Assembly (NCBI GenBank): GCA_021621525.1
Contig: JAJVUU010000055.1
Location: 1-11,644 of the forward strand
DNA: 11,644 nucleotides
Reading direction: 5' to 3'
DNA from: Caryophanales bacterium
GTDB taxonomy: Bacteria; Bacillota_I; Bacilli_A; RFN20; CAG-288
The stretch's first letter is position 1, and every line of letters begins with the position of its first letter. The notes under the pieces were generated by a model, which saw nothing but the letters and a program-made list of their open reading frames with translations, was not told the DNA's origin and did not search any database. The position numbers were made by a program, and so were the translations under genes. Below, one piece after another: positions 5,416-11,644 of this stretch.

Positions 5416-6909
5416 TTATTTGGGCAGCTTCTCGATTTCGGCAATCTTCTTTTTTCCGTAGACGGCTTTGATGAGAGGAACGATCATGATGGCTACGGCA
5501 AACATCCAGGCGAGAGGATCGGCCAGGCATACGGCAAGATAACTGGCCGAACTGGCCTCTGAGCTCGTCGGACCGCCGTTGACAAGGCTTGGCAAGAGAA
5601 GGCAGCATAACGTTCTTGCCGTAAGTTCGCCGATGCCGGCAAGGAAGGGGAACAGAGGACGGTTGAGTCCCTGGAGGGAGTTTCGGCAGATGAAGAGGAT
5701 GAGCAGGATGACGTCGCATGGGATGCAGAGATAGAGGTAGAGGTTTCCGTATCGGATGGCTTCCGGGGTGATGTTGTCAGGCTTTAAGAAGATATACATA
5801 TAGGCTCCGTTGATGGTGATGAGAAGGCCTATGGCCGTAAGCACAGCCCAGGAGATGACACCAATCAAGGTTCCATAGGCAAGCCCCTTCTTGATCCTGT
5901 CATCCTTTTTTGAACCATAGTTTTGGCCAAGATAGGTAAGCAGGGCCGTTCCGACGGAAGAATAGACGTTCATGATGATGAGATGGACCTTGCAGGCGAC
6001 GGAATATCCTACCTGGGCTGGAGTACCTACGACAAGATTGCCATCCGGCGTATAGTCGAAGGCGATGACGCCCATCTGCATGATGATGATGCCAATCTGA
6101 AGAATGGCAGACTGAAGACCCAAAGGAAGACCGAGCTTGAGGTGTTCCATGATGAAGGCTTTGGAGACTTTCAGGTCACCTCTATGATAATGGAGATTCT
6201 TATATTTGATGAAGGCATAGATTAGACAAGCCAAGGCGGCGATGGCCTGAGAGAGCACGGTTGCCCAGGCAGAACCTTTGACTCCCCACTTCAAAGGGAC
6301 GATGAAGAGAACGTCCAGCCCGATGTTGCTTACGACACCTAAGACAAGGAAAAGGAAAGGAATGAAGCTATCGCCCAAGGCCCTTAGGTTGGAAAAGATG
6401 AAGTTGTAGGCCATCGTTGCAAAGATACCAAGGAAGATGATGAAAAGATAGTCATGTGCGGAATCATAGAGGAGCTGCTGGTTGGGATCACTCTCACTTG
6501 GATTGATCTTCATCATGGTAAGAAGCCCGTCTGTCCCAAGGCAGAAGGCAAGGGTCAGGATGATGGTCAAAGCAAGGCACAGCCATGCCTGGAGATAGAA
6601 GCTTTTTCTGACACCTTCTTCGTCATTTTCGCCTGTCTTATGGGAGATGACCACGGAGAAGCCGCTTGTCGCACCGACACAGAACTGCAAGGCGATGTTG
6701 CTGATGCAGCCGACGTCGTTGATGCCGGCAATCTCATAGGTGTCCAGGTTCTGGCCGACGATGATGGCATCGGTCATGGTGTAGAGCTGCTGGAAAATCA
6801 TGCTTAGGAGAATCGGGATCATGAAGGCAATCAGTCCTTTCAGGATGCTGCCTTTGGTCAGATCGATAGGGTCGAACAGGTGTTTGAATCTGTCAAATAG
6901 TGTTTTCAT
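5416..6909 (-). CDS. MATE-family efflux transporter
   Basis: A 497-residue integral membrane protein with about twelve hydrophobic segments. It belongs to the multidrug and toxic compound extrusion family, which exports organic cations or other small molecules using a Na+ or H+ gradient. The N-terminal half has SILKGLIAFMIPILLSMI, then QQLYTMTDAIIVGQ, the typical first helices of MATE proteins. The second half repeats this with VGTALLTYLGQNYGSKKDDR, the cytoplasmic GQN-G motif of the C-terminal bundle. The ATG at 6907-6909 is chosen because the family begins with a short polar stretch before LTKGSILK; a modest GAGG lies eight bases upstream. The frame stays open far upstream but runs into the divergent gene's start. 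The substrate cannot be told. It is transcribed away from the secreted-protein gene at 7067. Confidence 0.93.
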   Translation of the reverse strand: MKTLFDRFKHLFDPIDLTKGSILKGLIAFMIPILLSMIFQQLYTMTDAIIVGQNLDTYEIAGINDVGCISNIALQFCVGATSGFSVVISHKTGENDEEGVRKSFYLQAWLCLALTIILTLAFCLGTDGLLTMMKINPSESDPNQQLLYDSAHDYLFIIFLGIFATMAYNFIFSNLRALGDSFIPFLFLVLGVVSNIGLDVLFIVPLKWGVKGSAWATVLSQAIAALACLIYAFIKYKNLHYHRGDLKVSKAFIMEHLKLGLPLGLQSAILQIGIIIMQMGVIAFDYTPDGNLVVGTPAQVGYSVACKVHLIIMNVYSSVGTALLTYLGQNYGSKKDDRIKKGLAYGTLIGVISWAVLTAIGLLITINGAYMYIFLKPDNITPEAIRYGNLYLYLCIPCDVILLILFICRNSLQGLNRPLFPFLAGIGELTARTLCCLLLPSLVNGGPTSSEASSASYLAVCLADPLAWMFAVAIMIVPLIKAVYGKKKIAEIEKLPK

Positions 6910-6998
6910 GGAACGCCTCGGAATATTTTTCGCAAATATCATATAGGAAGCCTGATAAAAGAAAAGCAAAAAGCGGTTTCCAATCATCAGCTTTGCAT

Positions 6999-7028
6999 AA
7001 GGTACCAAAAGTCTATCAAAAATGTCAA
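6999..7028 (-). promoter_or_regulatory. Candidate promoter of the MATE gene
   Basis: On the minus strand TTGACA (7023-7028) is followed after 18 bp by TACCTT (6999-7004), preceded by TGG as a partial extended -10. The -35 is perfect, the -10 poor (three matches). The leader would be about 85 nt. Confidence 0.45.
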
Positions 7029-7036
7029 AGAACCTG

Positions 7037-7059
7037 TAAAATATAGATAAAAAAGGAGG
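7037..7059 (+). promoter_or_regulatory. Candidate -10 box and Shine-Dalgarno of the secreted-protein gene
   Basis: TAAAAT (7037-7042, five of six matches) lies shortly before AAGGAGG (7053-7059), which is seven bases from the ATG at 7067. No clear -35 is seen. The -10 overlaps the divergent promoter region of the MATE gene. The Shine-Dalgarno is certain; the -10 is tentative. Confidence 0.6.
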
Positions 7060-7066
7060 CATACGA

Positions 7067-8620
7067 ATGAAGAAACTGCTTATTGGTATTTTAGTCCCCG
7101 TCACCATCGTCGTCGGTGGAGCGGCCACCCTCTATTTCCTGGTCTCTGATTTTGGTAACCCCACATATCAGAAGACGTCTTTGAGTCTGGAGGATATCGC
7201 GAATCAAAATCTTGCCAAATCTTTTTTGAATACCAAGGATACCGGGAAGATAACCTATGAGATGACACAGGATGATTTCAACCAGATTCTTTCTCTTTCC
7301 ATGGAGTCCATGGATGATAAGGCAAAGGATTATCTTCGTGCCATGGAAATCAGGATCGACAAAGATACCTACCATATCCTTGTCTATGCCAAGGCAGGCA
7401 TCATCTCCTCTACCATCGATGTCAGCTGTAGCTTTTCCAGTGACGAGGAAAATTATTACCTGAACATCCAAAATGTGAAAGTCGGACATCTGTCTGGCCT
7501 GGCTTCCATCGCCATGGCTGCTCTCAGGCAAGCCAATCTTGATGGACTTTTCTCATCCATCGGAGTCCGTATGAAGGAAGATTTTGACAATAAACGGTTT
7601 GTCTATTCAAAGAAGGATGCAGGCGAAGACCTTTCAAGTCTTCTTTCTTCCCAAAGCGAAGATCCCCTTGTCTCCTCTCTGCTAGGCAATATTCAGGACG
7701 ATGATCTTCTTTCGTTGGACTTCACAGACAAACTGACGGCAGAAATGAATCTGGAACCTCTCCATTTCAATTCTTCCTTCTGCAGCACCATGAACATGCT
7801 TCAGGAAGAAGACATGGCATTGGAAGAAAAGAAGGACAAGGTGAAGAGACTCCTTGAAGAAAATGTCATCGATATGAAAGACGATCATCCCCAGATTGCC
7901 TTTTCCTATCTTGTCAAAGGATATGACGGACTGTCAAAAGAAGAAAAATCCTATATCGATTCCATCAGTTTTGCCTCAGTCGGCATTTCTGACCTGGCAA
8001 AGAAGTCTTATCGAGGATATCAGCCATCCAAGGCAGATATCCAGAAGACCGTCCTTGATGCCGCCCTGGATGGCAGTCTTGTCAAGAGTGATGGAATCCT
8101 GATCAGAGAGGATGTCTTGAATGATTATCTCCAAAGCCAGGGGCTTCTTGGGTATGGATATCTGATGTCCTATCATGCCGAAGGGGAATATATTCTGAAC
8201 TACATCACTTTGGATAACTGCTATTTCAACCTGCTGGATAGGGATGGCAAGGAAGAGATGGACATGGTCTTGGGAATCAGCATCAACGGCTATGAGACCA
8301 GTCTCGTCTTTGAAAACAAGAAAAGCGAATCCCTTTCCTATGGGATGAAGCTGAAAAATGAAAACGTCTATTTCGGAAACAAGTCAGTGGATGATGAATT
8401 GAAGCAACAGCTTTATGTCCTGATTCAAAACAATCTTCCAAGCAATGATTTCATGACTTTCGATGGGAAAGGGACCTTTACCATCAATTTCGAAGGATGT
8501 CTGAAGACCTATCTTGATACGCTTTCTCTCATCGGAAAGAAACTGACTCTTTCTTCTTCCATCGAAGGTTCTTCTCTTGATGATGCTGCTGCCGGTGTGA
8601 GACTGCAGGGAAACATCTAG
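7067..8620 (+). CDS. Membrane-anchored or secreted protein of unknown function (YpmS/DUF2140-like N-terminal half)
   Basis: A 517-residue protein. It starts MKKLLIGILVPVTIVVGG, a positively charged N-terminus and hydrophobic segment (4-26) without a lipobox, so it is an uncleaved anchor or signal peptide. The rest is polar and extracytoplasmic. Residues 60-150 (KITYEMTQDDFNQIL, then YHILVYAKAG, then YYLNIQNVKVGHLSG) recall the YpmS/DUF2140 pattern of a strand, an Asp-Asp helix and a beta sheet; this is inference by eye. Residues 335-480 show a similar order (GILIREDVLNDYLQ, a sheet, ENVYFGNKSV), hinting at an internal duplication. No catalytic motif is seen. It is divergent from the MATE gene and upstream of pfp in the same direction, but pfp has its own promoter and no strong terminator separates them. 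Confidence 0.8.
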   Translation: MKKLLIGILVPVTIVVGGAATLYFLVSDFGNPTYQKTSLSLEDIANQNLAKSFLNTKDTGKITYEMTQDDFNQILSLSMESMDDKAKDYLRAMEIRIDKDTYHILVYAKAGIISSTIDVSCSFSSDEENYYLNIQNVKVGHLSGLASIAMAALRQANLDGLFSSIGVRMKEDFDNKRFVYSKKDAGEDLSSLLSSQSEDPLVSSLLGNIQDDDLLSLDFTDKLTAEMNLEPLHFNSSFCSTMNMLQEEDMALEEKKDKVKRLLEENVIDMKDDHPQIAFSYLVKGYDGLSKEEKSYIDSISFASVGISDLAKKSYRGYQPSKADIQKTVLDAALDGSLVKSDGILIREDVLNDYLQSQGLLGYGYLMSYHAEGEYILNYITLDNCYFNLLDRDGKEEMDMVLGISINGYETSLVFENKKSESLSYGMKLKNENVYFGNKSVDDELKQQLYVLIQNNLPSNDFMTFDGKGTFTINFEGCLKTYLDTLSLIGKKLTLSSSIEGSSLDDAAAGVRLQGNI

Positions 8621-8641
8621 GCAGGAGGTTTGTCTTCCAGG

Positions 8642-8670
8642 TTGCCTTCAGACGATGAAAGGGCTACAAT
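8642..8670 (+). promoter_or_regulatory. Promoter of pfp
   Basis: TTGCCT (8642-8647, four matches), a 17-bp spacer and TACAAT (8665-8670, five matches) form a good sigma-A promoter in the 99-base gap before pfp. Start expected near 8677. Confidence 0.75.
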
Positions 8671-8679
8671 AGAGATACA

Positions 8680-8697
8680 AAACTTGTATACAAGTTT
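8680..8697 (+). promoter_or_regulatory. Perfect 18-bp palindrome, candidate GntR/FadR-type operator of pfp
   Basis: AAACTTGTATACAAGTTT is a perfect inverted repeat, nine bases downstream of the -10 and next to the expected start, where a repressor would block transcription. Its core TTGTATACAA fits the TnGTnnACnA pattern of FadR-subfamily GntR regulators. As I recall it, the B. subtilis gluconate operator has the same 12-base core CTTGTATACAAG. The RNA could also form a short 5' hairpin. No T-tract follows, so it is not a terminator. Confidence 0.65.
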
Positions 8698-8719
8698 GAA
8701 TCCATGGAGGAAACCTGTT

Positions 8720-9943
8720 ATGTCAAATGTCATTGTCGGTCAGTCCGGTGGTCCTACATCCGTCATCAATTCTTCTCTTGCAGGAGTCTATGAATCTGCC
8801 AAGGAACGTGGAGCTGGAATCGTCTACGGAATGGTAAACGGCATCCAGGGACTCCTGTCGAAGAAGGTCGTCAATCTGTCGGATTATTTCAGGAACGCTT
8901 TGGATATCGAAGCACTCAAGCGTACGCCAAGCTCTTTCTTGGGGTCCTGCCGATACAAGCTTCCTGATCCGGATGAAGAAGGAAACAGGAAACTTTTTGC
9001 AACCTTGTTTGCCTATCTCGATGAGTTGGATATCAAGTATTTCTTCTATATCGGTGGAAATGATTCGATGGATACCATCGAAAAACTTTCCCGATACGGA
9101 AAAGACATCCGTTCCGATATCCGCTTCATCGGCGTTCCAAAGACCATCGACAATGACCTGGTCGAGACAGATCATACGCCAGGATACGGGTCGGCTGCCA
9201 AATATATCGCTGTGACCATGAAGGAGATCATCCGTGATGCGACGGTGTATGGAGTCGACTATGTCACCATCGTCGAAGTCATGGGAAGGAATGCCGGATG
9301 GCTCACGGCTGCGGCAAGCCTTGCCAAGGGAGACGACTGCGAAGGAGTCGACATGGTATGTCTCCCGGAGATTCCTTTTACCTGTGAAGGCTTTTTGCAA
9401 AAGGTAAAGATGCTCAAGGAAAAGAAGAAGAGCATCGTCATCGCTGTCTCCGAAGGCGTAAAGCTTCCGGATGGAAGATATGTCTGCGAACTGAATGACG
9501 ACGGACATGATGAAGATGCCTTCGGACATAAACAGCTGACAGGAACGGCGAGGTATCTTAGCAATCTCGTCAGAAAGAACATCGATACCAAGACCAGGTC
9601 TGTCGAACTTTCCATTCTCCAGAGATGTGCAGGCCATCTTACCAGCCGTACGGACATCACGGAGGCCTATCAGGTCGGCGGTGCAGCCGTCAAGGCTGCA
9701 TTTGAAGGGGAAAGCGGCAAGTTTGTCGCCATCTGCCGCATTTCCGATGCGCCATATCAAACGACGACCAAGCTTGTCGACATATCAAAAGTTGCAAATC
9801 TTGAAAAGAAAGTTCCGTTGAACTGGATCACACCGGATCATATGCAGATGAAGAAGGAATTCATTGACTATGCATCACCATTGATCCAGGCTGAACTTAC
9901 TCCCCTTTTTGTTGCCGGTACGCCATGGCATATCAAGCTATAG
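8720..9943 (+). CDS. pfp: Pyrophosphate-dependent 6-phosphofructokinase
   Basis: A 407-residue phosphofructokinase that converts fructose 6-phosphate to fructose 1,6-bisphosphate, reversibly when the phosphoryl donor is PPi. Visible motifs are GQSGGPT (7-13) in the donor loop, GGNDS (112-116) where ATP enzymes have GGDGS, PKTIDND (140-146) where ATP enzymes have PGTIDND, and MGRNAGW (188-194). Asp115 and Lys141 replace the two glycines that leave room for ATP, the established signature of PPi use. It is longer than ATP-type bacterial PFKs (~320). The ATG at 8720 is chosen for GGAGG (8706-8710) nine bases upstream and because the family starts just before the GQSGGPT loop. An upstream TTG at 8630 would place 30 unconserved residues over the promoter. 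Regulation is suggested by the palindrome at 8680-8697. Confidence 0.95.
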   Translation: MSNVIVGQSGGPTSVINSSLAGVYESAKERGAGIVYGMVNGIQGLLSKKVVNLSDYFRNALDIEALKRTPSSFLGSCRYKLPDPDEEGNRKLFATLFAYLDELDIKYFFYIGGNDSMDTIEKLSRYGKDIRSDIRFIGVPKTIDNDLVETDHTPGYGSAAKYIAVTMKEIIRDATVYGVDYVTIVEVMGRNAGWLTAAASLAKGDDCEGVDMVCLPEIPFTCEGFLQKVKMLKEKKKSIVIAVSEGVKLPDGRYVCELNDDGHDEDAFGHKQLTGTARYLSNLVRKNIDTKTRSVELSILQRCAGHLTSRTDITEAYQVGGAAVKAAFEGESGKFVAICRISDAPYQTTTKLVDISKVANLEKKVPLNWITPDHMQMKKEFIDYASPLIQAELTPLFVAGTPWHIKL

Positions 9944-10181
9944 GCCGGATAATTGCTATTTGTAATAAACCGACACAGTCTTAGCAATGTATAAGATGTC
10001 TTTCATCATTCAGGGTTGCATCTATTTCATTTGATGAATGTTTGATTTGAAAGCTATTCTTTTGAAGCAGCATTGAACATCATTCTCTCTATAAGACAAG
10101 ACCTATGGAATCGTCAAAAAGACGATGATATCTGAATTCTGACCTTCTTGCTTTATTAGAAGATATATATGATATGGAAAC
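9944..10181. other. Non-coding intergenic stretch between convergent pfp and purB
   Basis: About 240 bases with no supportable gene on either strand. It holds ATTGCTA (9952-9958) and TAGCAAT (9982-9988), a 7-bp inverted repeat soon after the pfp stop. It also holds a perfect hairpin ATCGTC-AAAAA-GACGAT (10110-10126). Neither has a T-tract. The only clear terminator is at 10182-10235. Confidence 0.6.
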
Positions 10182-10235
10182 AAAAAAGCCAGTGCTTCCA
10201 GAACTTTTGGAGACACTGGCTTTTCAGACTTTTTT
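10182..10235. terminator. Bidirectional terminator between pfp and purB
   Basis: AAAAGCCAGTG (10184-10194) and CACTGGCTTTT (10214-10224) form an 11-bp perfect stem, extended past a C-A mismatch by TTCCA/TGGAG. On the minus strand GGC is followed by six T (purB direction). On the plus strand TTTT, CAGAC and a second run of six T follow, so pfp transcripts could end here about 280 bases after the stop. Confidence 0.9.
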
Positions 10236-10278
10236 ATCCTATTGTGGTAAGAAAGGCTATGTATTCTTTGACTTCAAT

Positions 10279-11571
10279 CTAGCGGATTCCTACTCTCTTG
10301 AAGATGGTATCGACATTCTTCATGTAGTAATCCAATGTGAAGCAGGAATCGATTTCTTCTTCGGAGAGAAGCAAAGAAACCTTCTTGTCTTTCTTGAGGA
10401 GAGTTTTGTAGTCTTTGTTCTCGTCAAGGGCCTTCATGGCGATGGGTTGGACCATGTCATAGGCTTCTTCCCTGACAAGGCCTTTTTCCATGAGGGCATA
10501 GAGGACTCTCTGGGCGAAGATGACACCCTTGGTAAGGTAGATGTCTTCCAACATTTTCTCAGGATAGACGACGAGATGTTCCAAGATGCCCTTGAAGCGG
10601 ACAAGCATGTAGTCGAGAAGCTCCGTCGCATCCGGGAAGATGATACGTTCCGTGGAAGAATGGGAGATATCTCTTTCGTGCCATAAGGGGATGTTCTCAT
10701 AGCTTGTGAGCATATATCCTCGCATGACTCTTGCACATCCGCAGATGTTCTCACTGGAAATCGGATTTCTCTTGTGAGGCATGGCCGAAGAACCTTTCTG
10801 GCCTTTGGTGAAGGCTTCTTCCACTTCCTTGACTTCCTGTCTTGAAAGATGACGTACTTCCAAGGCCATTTTTTCAAGCTCGCTGGCTATCAAGGCAAGG
10901 ACGGAAAGGTAATAGGCATGCCTGTCTCTTTGGATGACCTGGGTAGAGATGCGGGCATAGTCAAGGCCTAAGTCGCTACAGACGGATTCCTCGATGCAGG
11001 GAGGAATATTGGCAAAGTTGCCGACTGCTCCGGAAAGCTTGCCGACTTCAACATTCTTTCTGGCAAGAGCGAATTCTTCCTTGATTCTCTTCAGGTCGGA
11101 GTACCATAAAGCCCATTTCAGGCCGAAGGATGTGATATCGGCATGCATGCCGTGCGTCCTTCCGATACACGGGGTGTTTTCGAATTCGACGGCTCTCTTC
11201 TTGATGACGGCCATCAGGTCGTCGATGTCCTTGTCGAGGATTTCGTCTGCACATTTGAGAAGATATCCGTTGGCCGTGTCGACGACATCGGTGGATGTCA
11301 GTCCATAGTGGATCCATTTCTTCTCTTCGCCCAAGGATTCGCCGACGGCTCTTGTGAAGGCGACGACGTCATGCTTGGTCACGGCTTCGATTTCATGGAT
11401 CCTATCCAGGGTGAAGGTGGCCTTTTCAAGCTTGGGGAGGTCTTCTTCAGGAACGACATGGATCTTTGCCCATGCCTTGGCATTGAGGATTTCGATTTTC
11501 AGATATGTCTGGAACTTGTTCTGGTCGCTCCAGATGTCACGCATGCATTTTCGAGAATAACGTTCAATCAT
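10279..11571 (-). CDS. purB: Adenylosuccinate lyase
   Basis: A 430-residue enzyme acting twice in purine synthesis: it releases fumarate from SAICAR to give AICAR, and from adenylosuccinate to give AMP. The length is typical. The N-terminus IERYSRKCMRDIWSDQNKF is characteristic. TKHDVVAF (65-72) holds a conserved histidine. TSTDVVDTA (92-100) and GRTHGMHAD (137-145) hold the substrate and catalytic His regions. GSSAMPHKRNP (260-270) is the fumarase/aspartase superfamily signature on the catalytic loop. The start ATG (11569-11571) has AGGAG about nine bases upstream. It stands alone rather than in a pur operon within this window. Its own promoter lies upstream, and no purine riboswitch or obvious PurR site is seen in the 73 bases available. 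Confidence 0.97.
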   Translation of the reverse strand: MIERYSRKCMRDIWSDQNKFQTYLKIEILNAKAWAKIHVVPEEDLPKLEKATFTLDRIHEIEAVTKHDVVAFTRAVGESLGEEKKWIHYGLTSTDVVDTANGYLLKCADEILDKDIDDLMAVIKKRAVEFENTPCIGRTHGMHADITSFGLKWALWYSDLKRIKEEFALARKNVEVGKLSGAVGNFANIPPCIEESVCSDLGLDYARISTQVIQRDRHAYYLSVLALIASELEKMALEVRHLSRQEVKEVEEAFTKGQKGSSAMPHKRNPISSENICGCARVMRGYMLTSYENIPLWHERDISHSSTERIIFPDATELLDYMLVRFKGILEHLVVYPEKMLEDIYLTKGVIFAQRVLYALMEKGLVREEAYDMVQPIAMKALDENKDYKTLLKKDKKVSLLLSEEEIDSCFTLDYYMKNVDTIFKRVGIR

Positions 11572-11594
11572 GATGAATGCTCCTATACCTAATC

Positions 11595-11624
11595 ATTGTA
11601 AGGCCGTACTTCTTTCTTTTTCAA
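11595..11624 (-). promoter_or_regulatory. Promoter of purB
   Basis: On the minus strand TTGAAA (11619-11624), an 18-bp spacer and TACAAT (11595-11600) form a good sigma-A promoter; the leader would be short (about 17-20 nt). An 8-bp inverted repeat CTTTCTTT/AAAGAAAG (about 11613-11634) overlaps the -35 and could be a regulatory site or simply biased sequence. Confidence 0.75.
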
Positions 11625-11644
11625 GAAAGAAAGGGAAATTATGC

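Noticed and set aside
5222..5719. 165-codon minus-strand frame covering the leader of the small gene and the end of the MATE gene
   Set aside because: It overlaps the MATE coding region in another frame, is Arg/Ser/His rich like a shadow frame, and crosses the small gene's promoter.
8621..8645. AGGAGG right after the stop of the 517-residue gene as the ribosome site of a small gene
   Set aside because: No ATG, GTG or TTG start lies at workable spacing with a frame of useful length before pfp.
8630..8719. TTG start giving the phosphofructokinase 30 extra residues
   Set aside because: AGGAGG is too close to this TTG, the segment overlaps the promoter and palindrome, and the ATG at 8720 has a proper Shine-Dalgarno and family-like start.
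8723..9760. 345-codon minus-strand frame opposite pfp
   Set aside because: It is fully antisense to a gene with clear phosphofructokinase motifs and has no ribosome site. Long antisense frames arise from the codon bias of the real gene.
10110..10126. Perfect hairpin ATCGTC-AAAAA-GACGAT as a pfp terminator
   Set aside because: The stem has only six pairs and no T-tract follows on either strand. The structure at 10182-10235 is far stronger.

Overview
The window looks like a core-genome segment of a low-to-moderate GC Gram-positive bacterium (Bacillota). AGGAGG-type ribosome binding sites, the ylbF-like/rsmD/coaD order also seen in Bacillus, a bacterial RqcH, and a pyrophosphate-type phosphofructokinase in an otherwise compact genome all fit this. 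The protein flavour suggests Erysipelotrichia, but that is inference from memory and not a database result. Gene density is high and nearly every gene is housekeeping. I see no transposase, integrase, phage gene or CRISPR array.

Layout. Positions 1-1353 hold a plus-strand operon: the end of a YlbF-like gene, rsmD (16S rRNA methylation) and coaD (CoA synthesis). It ends at a hairpin shared with a convergent GNAT acetyltransferase. The minus strand from 2942 down to 1343 holds a strong promoter, a tRNA-Thr(GGT) with a mismatched acceptor stem, a membrane-anchored thioredoxin-fold-like protein with its own terminator, and the GNAT gene. Positions 2943-3437 are AT-rich and have no convincing gene. 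The minus strand from 7028 down to 3438 holds a MATE transporter, a 38-codon gene not reported in simple ORF lists because of its size, and rqcH (ribosome quality control). The plus strand from 7037 to 9943 holds a secreted or anchored protein of unknown function, transcribed divergently from the transporter, and the PPi-dependent phosphofructokinase pfp, which has its own promoter and a perfect operator-like palindrome. Positions 9944-10181 look non-coding. A bidirectional terminator then separates pfp from minus-strand purB (purine synthesis), whose promoter lies at the window's right edge.

The most interesting material is regulatory. The 38-codon gene at 5124-5240 has a leader of about 110 nt. 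The leader's first bases can pair with a site just upstream of the Shine-Dalgarno, while a second segment can pair with the Shine-Dalgarno itself. The two helices interleave, so they form either a pseudoknot or a switch. pfp carries an 18-bp perfect palindrome just downstream of its -10 box, resembling the gluconate (GntR) operator core. Two genes, GNAT and rqcH, have a -10 box six bases before their ATG and no Shine-Dalgarno, which suggests leaderless mRNAs. The tRNA-Thr looks like a chimera of two acceptor-stem sequences.
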